Shown piece by piece: positions 7,558 to 15,485 of a stretch of 64,000 bases of DNA. The notes under the pieces were generated by a model, which did not search any database, was not told the DNA's origin, and was given only the letters and a program-made list of their open reading frames with translations. This DNA comes from UMGS1975 sp959600905 (GTDB lineage Bacteria > Bacillota > Clostridia > Christensenellales > QAND01). Where the stretch lies: contig CAUGNO010000006.1 of assembly GCA_959600905.1 (NCBI GenBank), positions 1-64,000 of the forward strand. The letters are read 5' to 3'. How positions within the stretch are numbered: the first letter of the stretch is position 1; each line of letters begins with the position of its first letter. The position numbers and the translations under genes were made by a program.

Positions 7558-7983
7558 ATGATGAGTAAAGTAGCAATTGTGTATTGGTCCGGTACAGGCA
7601 ACACAGAGCAAATGGCCCAGCAGGTGGCCGAAGGCGCCGCACAGGCAGGCGCAGAGGTGTCGCTGTTTTCTTCCGCCGAGTTTGGCGCGGATCAGATGGA
7701 TGCTTTTAGCGCCGTGGCGTTCGGCTGCCCCTCCATGGGCAGCGAGCAGCTGGAAGAAAGCGAGTTTGACCCGATGTTCCAGGCGTGCAGAGCAAAGCTG
7801 AACGGCAAAAAAATCGCCCTGTTCGGCTCCTATGGCTGGGGCGACGGCCAATGGATGCGCGATTGGGAAGAAATCTGCCGCGGCGACGGCGCCGTGCTGG
7901 CCGCAGAGCCGGTCATCTGCAACGAAGCACCGGATGACGAGGCCAACGAAAATTGCCGCTCCCTGGGGAAAGCGCTTGCTTAA
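7558..7983 (+). CDS. Flavodoxin
   Basis: A 141-residue short-chain flavodoxin, an FMN electron carrier that replaces ferredoxin when iron is scarce. The FMN phosphate loop is VYWSGTGNTEQMA at residues 8-20. The isoalloxazine loops are represented by GCPSMGSEQLEE around residue 60 and FGSYGWGDGQWM around residue 92. The start may be the ATG at 7558 or at 7561; the ribosome-binding site is weak (AAGAAAGCAGGG). Its position last in the DUF2325-DUF3793 unit fits an iron-limitation response. Confidence 0.93.
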   Translation: MMSKVAIVYWSGTGNTEQMAQQVAEGAAQAGAEVSLFSSAEFGADQMDAFSAVAFGCPSMGSEQLEESEFDPMFQACRAKLNGKKIALFGSYGWGDGQWMRDWEEICRGDGAVLAAEPVICNEAPDDEANENCRSLGKALA

Positions 7984-8065
7984 AACAACCATTCCTTCGT
8001 CAAAAGTCCCTCTTGGGGAATCCCCTACATGTCTTGAATGCCTCTTCGCTTTCCCCCCTAGTATA

Positions 8066-8097
8066 AAAAGAACGGGCCCACACCCGTTCTTTTTTTA
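8066..8097 (+). terminator. Intrinsic terminator after flavodoxin
   Basis: AAAAAGAACGGG and CCCGTTCTTTTT pair around a CCCACA loop, ending in seven T. Confidence 0.9.
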
Positions 8098-8112
8098 TCG
8101 TGCACCCGGCGC

Positions 8113-8142
8113 TTGACAGCCTTTTGCCGGCTTTCGTACAAT
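8113..8142 (+). promoter_or_regulatory. SigA-type promoter of the decayed MarR gene
   Basis: TTGACA (8113-8118), an 18-nt spacer and TACAAT (8137-8142), about 30 nt before the start codon at 8174 and its GAGGAGGG site. The promoter is still intact although the genes behind it are broken. Confidence 0.75.
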
Positions 8143-8173
8143 AAAGCCGTCATTTCATCGAGGAGGGAATCGT

Positions 8174-8607
8174 ATGCGCTTTTCCAACTTAAGCCGCCAG
8201 TATACCGCTGTTTGGCGGCAGACCAATGCGATTTATGACGCCTGGGCCAAGCGCCACGGGCTCACCTATCCAGAGCTGCTGGCCGTGCTTTCGCTGTCTG
8301 CGCCGGGGCCTGCGCCCAGGCCGGAGGAAATTGCGGAAACCTGGCTGCTGAGCCGGCAGTCCGTACGCACCATTTTGCAAGGCTTTGCCAAGCGCGGCTG
8401 GCTCATGCTGGAACCCTGCCAGGCGAACCGTAGGAAAAGCGCATCGTCTTATCGCGGGAAGGGCAGGCGGCCGTGCGCCGCATCGCCCGCGCGCTGGGGG
8501 CTGTGGAGGCGGCCGTATGGCAGACGCTGGGGGAAAAGCGTACCGAGTCGCTGATTAAAACCACAGCGCTGTACAACGAATTGTTTGAGGAGGCAGCCGG
8601 CCGATGA
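8174..8607 (+). pseudogene. MarR-family regulator, broken by a frameshift
   Basis: The first 85 or so codons encode a MarR-like winged helix: QTNAIYDAWAKRHGLTYPELLAVLSL, then IAETWLLSRQSVRTILQGFAKRGWLMLEP. After NRRK (near 8435) the frame runs into Arg/Ser-rich junk ending at 8554. Moving to the -1 frame restores a sensible tail, KRIVLSREGQAAVRRIARALG..., ending in NELFEEAAGR with a stop at 8605-8607. The simplest explanation is loss of one A from the A-run at the breakpoint. A canonical slippery heptamer is absent, so programmed frameshifting is unlikely. A sequencing error cannot be excluded. Confidence 0.75.
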
Positions 8608-8993
8608 CCCCACAGGCCCGTGAAGACGTGATCCGCCGATGATTCGCCGCCCGGACGGCGCAGTGGGAGGAAGGCTTGGGGGCGTTTTTTAAGCGAAAAC
8701 GCCGTCTATATCGAGTCCTGGGGGCCAAGGATGAAGGGCGGGCGCGCATACTTTACCGGTTTGCCGAATGGAACACATGCGGACGTGTAGCTTCCTGGGA
8801 GATTTTGCGCTTTTTGCACGGCGCAGAGGAGGCCGTTGCCGTTTGGCAGTTTGGCGGCGTGTCGCTGGTTCGCTTTGATGCGGATGGGCGCATCCGCTTT
8901 TTGCGGGAATTCGGCTGCAATGCCGATCGCTATGATCCCTATGCCAACGGCCCTGTGCCCGTGTTTCGGTACGAAAAGGTGCGCTGGTTTTGA
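8604..8993 (+). pseudogene. NTF2/SnoaL-like protein remnant
   Basis: The ATG at 8604 overlaps the stop of the MarR remnant (ATGA). The frame starts MTPQAREDVIRR and hits a TGA where a Trp would fit before FAARTAQWE. Farther on, the expected SENAVYIESWGP stretch is in a different frame from its flanks, implying two compensating indels. RFAEWNTCGRV.SWEI.RFLH and the tail FLREFGCNADRYDPYANGPVPVF then read in one frame. Compared with my memory of the family, residues also seem to be missing between VWQF and GGVSLVRFD. This combination indicates a pseudogene and not one error. Confidence 0.7.
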
Positions 8994-9005
8994 GTTTCTT
9001 GCAAA

Positions 9006-9029
9006 AAAACCGGGTTGCAACCCGGTTTT
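9006..9029. terminator. Bidirectional terminator between convergent genes
   Basis: AAAACCGGGTTGCAACCCGGTTTT is a perfect palindrome between the NTF2-like remnant and the leftward DtxR-family gene. Confidence 0.75.
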
Positions 9030-9037
9030 GCTGCGTC

Positions 9038-9415
9038 TTATCGCTGTTCCGTATGCTGCTGCACATGGCGCTTGATCGCCTCAAAGCTCTCTGCGCTGAT
9101 GACGTGCTCAATCCGGCACGCATCCTCGGCCGCCGTTGATTTCTCTACCCCCAGCGCCGCCAGCCAATCGGACAAAAAAGTGTGCCGCTCGTAGATGGTT
9201 TCTGCGATTTTACGGCCCTTGTCCGTGAGTGTGATCATGCCGTCCTCATCCGTTTTGGCGTACCCGTTTTCACGAAGGTTTTTCATCGCTACGCTGACGC
9301 TGGGCTTGGTAAACCCAAGCTCATTGGCAATGTCGATGGAGCGCACCGCCCCTTTGCGTTTGCTCAAAATCAAGATCGTTTCCAAATAATTTTCCGCGGA
9401 TTCCTGGATCTTCAC
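9038..9415 (-). CDS. DtxR/MntR-family metal-dependent repressor
   Basis: A 125-residue protein with an N-terminal winged helix (ESAENYLETILILSKRKGAVRSIDIANELGFTKPSVSVAMKNLRENGY) and the start of the metal-binding dimer domain (KGRKIAETIYERHTFLSDWLAALGV, then EDACRIEHVISAESFEAIKRH). Residues typical of the Mn/Fe site (Glu, His, Glu-His) are visible. No SH3 domain is present, as in MntR. The GTG at 9415 is preferred over the ATG at 9454 because AAAGGAGGT lies just before it. It probably controls the palindromes in front of the DUF2325 unit; whether it senses Fe or Mn is not decided by sequence. Confidence 0.9.
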   Translation of the reverse strand: MKIQESAENYLETILILSKRKGAVRSIDIANELGFTKPSVSVAMKNLRENGYAKTDEDGMITLTDKGRKIAETIYERHTFLSDWLAALGVEKSTAAEDACRIEHVISAESFEAIKRHVQQHTEQR

Positions 9416-9467
9416 ATGCTCACCTCCTTTGTCAGGGCCGTGCTGCCCGCCCATTTTTTATTTCAAA

Positions 9468-9496
9468 AGTATACCATATTCTTTTCGTTCCTTCAA
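9468..9496 (-). promoter_or_regulatory. Promoter of the DtxR-family gene
   Basis: On the minus strand, TTGAAG (complement of 9491-9496), a 17-nt spacer and TATACT (complement of 9468-9473), divergent from the phoH promoter. Confidence 0.7.
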
Positions 9497-9530
9497 TTTG
9501 CTCTGGGCGCCCCGTGTTTACATACCATGC

Positions 9531-9559
9531 TTGAAAGTTGGGTTTTTGGGGCATATAAT
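9531..9559 (+). promoter_or_regulatory. Promoter of phoH
   Basis: TTGAAA (9531-9536), a 17-nt spacer and a perfect TATAAT (9554-9559). Confidence 0.85.
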
Positions 9560-9609
9560 AAAACAAACATGCCGTGCATGGCGCGGAAAAAAGGCAGAGG
9601 AGCAGTGGC

Positions 9610-10605
9610 TTGGAAACGGAAAAAAGGGAGATAGAATTGGTGGAGTTTTCCACCCTGGATGAATTGATGGCGGTCTTTGGCCCGTACGATGCCAACGTCA
9701 GTTTGATCGAGCGCGCGCTGGATGTATCCATCAACGCCCGCGATAAGCAGGTAGAGGTGCGCGGCGAAGCGGAGGCGCGCCGGGCTGCGGCTAAGACGCT
9801 GAAAACCCTGCAAAGGATGGTGGCGGAAGGGGAAACCGTCAACGATTGGGCTGTCAGCCAGGCCATAGAGATGACGGCCAGCGGCCAGACAGAAGAGGTC
9901 ATGGCCGCCACGCGCGATGCCGTGGCCGTAACCTACCAGGGCAAGCCGGTAAAGTGCAAGACGCTGGGGCAAAAGCAGTATATCCAGGCCATCCGCGACA
10001 ATACCGTCACCATCTGCATCGGCCCGGCCGGCACCGGCAAAACGTACCTGGCCATCGCCATGGCGGTCGCGGCGCTCAAGCGCAAGGAGGTCAGCCGCAT
10101 CATCCTGACCCGCCCCGCTGTGGAGGCGGGAGAAAAGCTTGGCTTTCTGCCCGGCGATCTGCAAAGCAAGGTAGACCCCTACCTGCGCCCTTTATACGAT
10201 GCGCTGTTTGATTTTTTGGGGCAGGAGCAGTTCAGCCGCAGCCTGGAAAAAGGCGTCATAGAGGTGGCGCCCATTGCTTATATGCGCGGGCGTACGCTCA
10301 ACGACGCGTTCTTGGTGCTGGATGAAGGGCAGAACGCCACGCTGGAAACGCTGAAAATGGTGCTGACGCGCTTTGGCGAAGGCTCCAAGGTGGTGCTGAC
10401 CGGTGATATTACGCAGATCGACCTATCCGGCGGGCAAATATCTGGCCTGAAAAAGTGCGCGGAGATGCTCTCCGGCATTGAGGGCATCGGCGTGGTGCGC
10501 CTTTCCAACCGCGACGTGGTGCGCCATAAGCTGGTCAAAGAGATCATCAAGGCGTTTGAAAAGTACGAGCGCCAGGCCGAGCAGCATGCGAAAAATAGAA
10601 AATAA
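9610..10605 (+). CDS. phoH: PhoH-like ATPase
   Basis: A PhoH-family P-loop ATPase of about 331 residues, thought to act in RNA metabolism. A short N-terminal domain with LIERALDVSINARDKQVEVRG precedes the ATPase. The Walker A motif is GPAGTGKTYLA; TRPAVEAGEKLGFLPGDL is the family box; Walker B is FLVLDEGQNAT, followed by LTGDITQIDL. Start choice is uncertain: TTG at 9610 (AGAGGAG upstream), TTG at 9637 or GTG at 9640 (AAGGGAG upstream) are all possible. It heads the classic phoH-pgpH-ybeY-era order, but a terminator separates it from pgpH. Confidence 0.95.
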   Translation: METEKREIELVEFSTLDELMAVFGPYDANVSLIERALDVSINARDKQVEVRGEAEARRAAAKTLKTLQRMVAEGETVNDWAVSQAIEMTASGQTEEVMAATRDAVAVTYQGKPVKCKTLGQKQYIQAIRDNTVTICIGPAGTGKTYLAIAMAVAALKRKEVSRIILTRPAVEAGEKLGFLPGDLQSKVDPYLRPLYDALFDFLGQEQFSRSLEKGVIEVAPIAYMRGRTLNDAFLVLDEGQNATLETLKMVLTRFGEGSKVVLTGDITQIDLSGGQISGLKKCAEMLSGIEGIGVVRLSNRDVVRHKLVKEIIKAFEKYERQAEQHAKNRK

Positions 10606-10618
10606 ATGGCAGCATTGT

Positions 10619-10647
10619 GCCGGCTCTTTTGGGAGCCGGCTTTTTTT
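10619..10647 (+). terminator. Intrinsic terminator of phoH
   Basis: The GCCGGCTC/GAGCCGGC stem with a six-base loop is followed by seven T. Confidence 0.9.
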
Positions 10648-10663
10648 CGCCGTTTGGTTAGCA

Positions 10664-10692
10664 GTGACTTTGCCATACGCTTCTGCTATAAT
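10664..10692 (+). promoter_or_regulatory. Promoter of pgpH
   Basis: GTGACT (10664-10669), a 17-nt spacer and TATAAT (10687-10692). The leader to the start codon at 10808 is about 110 nt. Confidence 0.65.
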
Positions 10693-10807
10693 TTAAGAAA
10701 AATAGGGAATGCCCCGGAATTTGTATAAATTTTTGAAAAATGGGCGTACAATGTAAAAACAAACCGCTTGCTTTTTGCAGCGGGTCTTAACTTAAGGAGG
10801 CGTCATT

Positions 10808-12943
10808 ATGACATTGGGGGACAGGCTGGGCAGACGCCTGAGCCGCAAGGCCGTGCTGGCGATTCTTGTCCTTTGTGTGTTTGGAATCGTTGCCATTGCC
10901 ATTACGCCTAAAAGCTATGATTTACAGGTCGGCAGCGTGCCGGAGGAAAACATTACCGCCCCGCGCGAGGTGGAGGATACCGCCGCTACCGATGCGTTGA
11001 AAAAACGTGCCCGCGAAGCCGTTTCGCCTGTATATTCCAAAGACGGCGCAGAGACCGTGACCATGCAGGAGAAGATCCAGGCCTATTACGAGGAGATCGA
11101 CCAGGTGAGAAACCACGCCTTTGTGCAGCTGGATGCCGTCAGCTCTCAATGGGAGGCTGCCGGCCAGATCGGCCCGGCCCCTACCATCGAAACGGTGCTG
11201 ACCGAGGCGTTTTATCAAGAGCTGAATCAGCTTATGCCAGAGCAGGTGGATAACGAAACCCTGCACCAGCTGCTGCTTGCCACCGACGCGCAATGGCAGG
11301 CCGCCAAAAACCAGGCAACGGAATCCTCCAATGCCGCGTTTGAAAACGGCGTGGGCGAGGATGCGGTGGCGCTTACGCGCGACGGCGTGCAAAAGCAGCT
11401 AGAGACGCTTGCTGTGCCAGACGTTTGCAAGCAGATGGCCATGAAGCCCATTACCAAATACCTAAACGCCAACCTATTGTATGATGAGGACGCCACCGAG
11501 GAGGCCCGTGATAAGGCGGAAAACGATGTAACGCCGGTGGTATACAAAAAAGGACAGGTCATCGTAAAATCGGGCGAGGAGGTCACGGAGGGCCAGTTTG
11601 CCGTGCTGCAAACCCTGGGCATGGTGGCGGGCGGCTTTAACGCGCCACTGTATATCGGCGCGCTGCTGGTGGTGGTGCTGCTGACTGCCATGGGCGTGCA
11701 CCTGATCCGTGAACAGGATCCGGACATCGAAAGCAAAACCCTGCTGATGGGCGGCATCTGCATCGTATTCGTGCTGCTGGCCGCGCTGCTTGTCATCCGT
11801 ACCAACCCCGGCTTTGTGCCGGTATGCTTTGTAGCGATGACGATGAGCATGGTGGTAAACGCCCATACCGGCATGGTGCTGGGCAATTTGACCAGCGCGC
11901 TTGTCGGCGTGATGGCGCTGGTAGGCGGCGCCACCTCGCAGGTGGCCTTTGCCGTGCTGCTCAGCGGTATGGCGGGCAGCACGGCCTGCGCCAAACTGGC
12001 GGACCGCTGCAAAAGCCGCGTGCGCATCCTGGGCTGCGGCCTGGTAGCAGGCGCAGCGGGCGGCGCGGTGTACATCTGCATGGGCCTTTTGATGGGCAAC
12101 GCATTTTTGACGATTTTGCAGTCCGTGTTGGTATCGATGGCCGTGGCGCTGGTGGCTTCGATGGTATGCCTGGGCTCCACCCCCATTTGGGAGCAGGGCT
12201 TTAAGATTTTAACACCGATGAAGCTCATGGAGCTTTGCAACCCCACCAACCCCTTGCTGCACCGTCTTTCGATGGAGGCCCCCGGCACCTATCACCATTC
12301 CATCATGGTGGGCAATCTGGCAGAGGCGGCTGCCGAGGCGGTGGGGGCGGACCCGCTGCTGGCGCGCGCGGCGGCCTACTACCACGATGTCGGCAAGCTG
12401 AAGGCCCCCGCCTTTTATGCGGAAAACCAGCCGCAGGATATGCCCAACCCGCACGATAAGCTGACCCCGCTGGAAAGCGTGCAGATCATCCGCAACCATA
12501 CCATAGACGGAGAGCGCATGATCCTGGAAGCCGGCATTGCGCCGGAAATCGCGCGCATCGCCCGCCAGCACCACGGCACGACGCTGATGTATTATTTTTA
12601 CAATAAGGCCAGGGAAAACGACCCAAACACGGACCCCAGCCTATTCCGCCACAACGGCGGCAAGCCCACCACCCGCGAAGCCGCGCTGATCATGCTGGCG
12701 GACGCCACCGAGGCGGCCACCCGTGCCGGCGGCGCTGCCGGCGATTATAAGCGTACGATGGAAAAGATCATCCAGCAGCGCTACGACGACGGGCAGCTGG
12801 ATCTGGTGGATTTCACCTTCCAAGACCTGAACACCATCGCCCGCGCATTTGAGTCCGTGCTGCGCGGCATGTACCATCAGCGCATCCAGTATCCGGACGT
12901 AAGGCTGAAACGCGCCCGCATGGAGGAGGAAAGCAGCCAATGA
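10808..12943 (+). CDS. pgpH: 7TM-HD domain c-di-AMP phosphodiesterase (PgpH/YqfF)
   Basis: A 711-residue membrane protein of the YqfF/PgpH family; PgpH of Listeria hydrolyses cyclic di-AMP. Order of parts: one N-terminal membrane helix (residues 15-35); an external 7TMR-HDED domain (to about 275); a seven-helix membrane block (about 280-460); and a cytosolic HD domain with EAPGTYHHSIMVGNLAEAAA, YYHDVGKLKAP (the HD metal site), a later RIARQHHGT, and ALIMLADATEAATRA. AAGGAGG precedes the ATG. Its end overlaps ybeY by 4 nt (ATGA). Confidence 0.94.
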   Translation: MTLGDRLGRRLSRKAVLAILVLCVFGIVAIAITPKSYDLQVGSVPEENITAPREVEDTAATDALKKRAREAVSPVYSKDGAETVTMQEKIQAYYEEIDQVRNHAFVQLDAVSSQWEAAGQIGPAPTIETVLTEAFYQELNQLMPEQVDNETLHQLLLATDAQWQAAKNQATESSNAAFENGVGEDAVALTRDGVQKQLETLAVPDVCKQMAMKPITKYLNANLLYDEDATEEARDKAENDVTPVVYKKGQVIVKSGEEVTEGQFAVLQTLGMVAGGFNAPLYIGALLVVVLLTAMGVHLIREQDPDIESKTLLMGGICIVFVLLAALLVIRTNPGFVPVCFVAMTMSMVVNAHTGMVLGNLTSALVGVMALVGGATSQVAFAVLLSGMAGSTACAKLADRCKSRVRILGCGLVAGAAGGAVYICMGLLMGNAFLTILQSVLVSMAVALVASMVCLGSTPIWEQGFKILTPMKLMELCNPTNPLLHRLSMEAPGTYHHSIMVGNLAEAAAEAVGADPLLARAAAYYHDVGKLKAPAFYAENQPQDMPNPHDKLTPLESVQIIRNHTIDGERMILEAGIAPEIARIARQHHGTTLMYYFYNKARENDPNTDPSLFRHNGGKPTTREAALIMLADATEAATRAGGAAGDYKRTMEKIIQQRYDDGQLDLVDFTFQDLNTIARAFESVLRGMYHQRIQYPDVRLKRARMEEESSQ

Positions 12944-13449
12944 AGCAAGTACAGATCGACAATTTACAACGCATTGTTCCCTTTGATACCCAAATGAGGG
13001 GCAATATGACCCAGGCGGTGCAGTCGGTGTTTTATACGGTAAAGGGCGTCACAGCGCCGCTAGAGGTGCAGATATCGCTCATTGGCCCCCGCGCCATGCG
13101 CCGGCTGAACCGCGAAAGCCGAAACATCGATAGGGAAACAGACGTGCTCAGCTTTCCGTATTTGAATTGGGAGGGCGCCACCCCCGGCGATTTTACCACC
13201 TTGGCGGAGCCGCCCATGGTCAATATGGAAACCGGGCGCATCCTCATGGGGGATATTGTCATTTCCATGCACCGCGCAGCAGAGCAGGCGGAGGAATACG
13301 GCCACAGCCTGATGCGCGAGGTGTGCTTTTTGGCAGTGCATGGCGCGCTGCATCTTTTGGGGTACGATCATATGACCCCGGAGGAGGACGCGCGCATGCA
13401 GGAGATTGCACAAAAAATTTTAAGCACTTTGGGCATTTTTCGTGATTGA
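12940..13449 (+). CDS. ybeY: Endoribonuclease YbeY
   Basis: Single-strand endoribonuclease for 16S rRNA 3'-end maturation and ribosome quality control. The 169-residue protein has the N-terminal core ISLIGPRAMRRLNRESRNIDRETDVLSFP and ILMGDIVIS. The zinc site is HGALHLLGYDH near residues 132-142, with all three His present, followed by MTPEEDARM. It is translationally coupled to pgpH through ATGA. In Bacillus dgkA and cdd follow; here era comes directly. Confidence 0.97.
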   Translation: MKQVQIDNLQRIVPFDTQMRGNMTQAVQSVFYTVKGVTAPLEVQISLIGPRAMRRLNRESRNIDRETDVLSFPYLNWEGATPGDFTTLAEPPMVNMETGRILMGDIVISMHRAAEQAEEYGHSLMREVCFLAVHGALHLLGYDHMTPEEDARMQEIAQKILSTLGIFRD

Positions 13450-13503
13450 TTCGTTGTATCTTTTCGCCGTTTATGCTAAGATAATGCCAATAGGAGTCTC
13501 TGT

Positions 13504-14391
13504 ATGAGCCAATTCGTTTCAGGATTCGCGGCCGTGATCGGCCGGCCCAATGTGGGCAAATCCTCTTTGATCAACACAATGGTGGGGGAAAAAGTCGCCA
13601 TTGTTTCCGATAAACCACAGACCACGCGCAACCGTATCATGGGCGTGGTCAACGGGGCAGGGTACCAGCTCGTTGTGCTGGATACGCCCGGCATCCAAAA
13701 ACCGAAAAACAAGCTGGGGCGCTATATGGAAGGGGCGGTGCGCCATAGCTTAACGGACATTGAAGCAGCCTTGGTCGTTGTGGACGGCGCCAAAGGATTG
13801 GGCAGCCGCGACGAGGAGGCGCTGTTTCGGGCTACGCACTGCGGCGTGCCCGTCATCGCTGCGCTCAACAAGATAGACCTGGCGCAGCCAGAACAAATCC
13901 GCTCCCTGTCGGCCCGGCTTGCCGCCTATCCAGGCGTAAGCCATGTGTGCCCGGTATCGGCAAAGACCGGCGCGGGGCTGGCGGACCTTTTGCATACGCT
14001 GCGGGCGCTGCTGCCGCCCGGCCCGGCTTATTTTCCGACCGACGTTGCTTCGGATATGCCGGAATCGTTCCTTTGCTGCGAAATCATCCGTGAAAAGCTC
14101 TTGCACAATTTAAGAGACGAAGTGCCCCACGGCATTGGGGTAGAGCTGGAAAAATTCATGGAACGCGAGGACGGCGTGGTGGAGATCCACGCGCTGATCT
14201 ATTGCGAACGGCAGAGCCATAAGGGCATTGTCATCGGCCGCCGGGGCGCGATGCTCAAGCGCATTGGCAGCCAAGCGCGCGGGGAACTGGAAGATTTTTT
14301 TGGGACAAAGGTGTTTTTACAGCTCTTTGTCAAGGTACGGGAGGATTGGCGAAATTCTCCCTCCGCGCTCAAGGAACTGGGCTACGAATAA
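13504..14391 (+). CDS. era: GTPase Era
   Basis: Ras-like GTPase that binds the 3' end of 16S rRNA during small-subunit assembly. The 295-residue protein has G1 GRPNVGKSS (residues 13-21), the switch region SDKPQTTRNR, G3 DTPG, G4 NKID and G5 SAKTG. The C-terminal KH domain includes VIGRRGAMLKRIGSQARGELEDFFGTKVFLQLFVKVREDWR. Length and order match the family. It lies 54 nt after ybeY. Confidence 0.98.
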   Translation: MSQFVSGFAAVIGRPNVGKSSLINTMVGEKVAIVSDKPQTTRNRIMGVVNGAGYQLVVLDTPGIQKPKNKLGRYMEGAVRHSLTDIEAALVVVDGAKGLGSRDEEALFRATHCGVPVIAALNKIDLAQPEQIRSLSARLAAYPGVSHVCPVSAKTGAGLADLLHTLRALLPPGPAYFPTDVASDMPESFLCCEIIREKLLHNLRDEVPHGIGVELEKFMEREDGVVEIHALIYCERQSHKGIVIGRRGAMLKRIGSQARGELEDFFGTKVFLQLFVKVREDWRNSPSALKELGYE

Positions 14392-14553
14392 GCCCATCTC
14401 CTGTTTTCTTCCCATTTTGCAGCCTTTTTGAATCAGAGTTTTTCGCCTGCTGTTTGCCAACTGTTGGCAGATCTGCAAGGCATTGCCATAGACGCGCCGC
14501 CCATTCCCGGGCAAGCTAACCAAAAACCTATTTGGCCGGGGAGGCGCATAGAC

Positions 14554-14682
14554 ATGAAGCAGACCGATCTTTCCCGCTGGCAGCAATTCTGCCGCACCGG
14601 GCGCGTTATGGATTATTTGCTGTATAAAAAATCCACAGAACCCATAGAGGAACCTACATGCAACAAACCGTATTTGCCGTAG
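14554..14682 (+). CDS. YqzL-like small protein
   Basis: A 42-residue protein between era and recO, the position of yqzL in Bacillus. The core LSRWQQFCRTGRVMDYLLYKK matches the YqzL pattern (W, then F..TG...YLL.K). The ATG has GGGGAGG upstream. Its last 25 nt overlap the start of recO in another frame. A longer TTG-initiated frame from 14428 exists but its extra 42 residues have no support. Function unknown. Confidence 0.65.
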   Translation: MKQTDLSRWQQFCRTGRVMDYLLYKKSTEPIEEPTCNKPYLP

Positions 14683-15422
14683 TGGCGCAAGCTGTGAATT
14701 ACCGCGATCATGACCGCATTTTAACGCTCGTTACCCGCGAGCGCGGCACGGTTACGGCCACGGCGCGGGGCTGCCGCAAGCCGCAGAGCAAGCTGATGAG
14801 CTGTGCCCAGCCCTTTGTCTATGGTGAATATGAGCTGGCGGAGGCAAAAGGCAGATGGTACGTGAAAAGCTGCCAAGTCCGCGAAATTTTTTATAACCTT
14901 CGGATGGATCCTATGATCCTGACGGCTGCGGGGCAGGCGGTGCGCGCCGCCCGTGAATTTGCCAATCCGGAGGAGGAGAACGCCAAGCTGTTTACGCTGC
15001 TGCTGCTGACGCTGGCCCGCCTGTGTGAGGCAAAGGCGGAGCCGGTCGCGGTTCTGGCGTTTTATTTGGCAAAGCTGTTGGCGTTTGCTGGCTTTTGCCC
15101 GGAAACGGAGGCATGCGTGTGCTGCGGGGCGGAGGAGGCCCTGGATTGGTTTGACGGCGAATCCGGTGGCGCTGTATGCCGCCATTGCGCCAAGCACCTG
15201 CCCACCGCAAAGCCGCTGAGCAGCGCTTGCCGGCGCATGCTGGGCCGTATGGCGCAGGCGCCGTCCGCAGGCTATCCGGCGCTGCTGACGCAGCTGCAGC
15301 CTGTGGCGGAGGAGGCGTATGCGCATCTATTGCGTTCGTATGCCGCCACAGCCGCCAAGCCCCTGCCGCATCTGCATACGCTGATGCCGTCTGCCTCCGC
15401 GCAGAAAGGCTCGCTCGTTTGA
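14658..15422 (+). CDS. recO: DNA repair protein RecO
   Basis: Recombination mediator that loads RecA at gaps with RecF/RecR. The 254-residue protein begins with an OB fold (AVVAQAVNYRDHDRILTLVTRERGTVTATARGCRKPQSKL). The helical C-terminal domain carries a Cys4 zinc site, CVCC and CRHC (about residues 150-180). The ATG follows AGAGGA and lies within the end of the YqzL-like frame. The tail after residue 235 is low-complexity. Confidence 0.93.
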   Translation: MQQTVFAVVAQAVNYRDHDRILTLVTRERGTVTATARGCRKPQSKLMSCAQPFVYGEYELAEAKGRWYVKSCQVREIFYNLRMDPMILTAAGQAVRAAREFANPEEENAKLFTLLLLTLARLCEAKAEPVAVLAFYLAKLLAFAGFCPETEACVCCGAEEALDWFDGESGGAVCRHCAKHLPTAKPLSSACRRMLGRMAQAPSAGYPALLTQLQPVAEEAYAHLLRSYAATAAKPLPHLHTLMPSASAQKGSLV

Positions 15423-15485
15423 CTTTGAAACGCAAAGAGGCGTTTTGGATTTATATTTTCTTTTTTAGAAAAGGGGGCAAAGGAG

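Noticed and set aside
8430..8445. Programmed -1 frameshift in the MarR gene
   Set aside because: The A-run is not a canonical X-XXY-YYZ heptamer in the zero frame and no downstream stimulatory structure stands out; the partner gene is also broken, favouring decay.
14428..14553. N-terminal extension of the YqzL-like protein from a TTG at 14428
   Set aside because: The extra residues have no family similarity, and the ATG at 14554 has a good ribosome-binding site.
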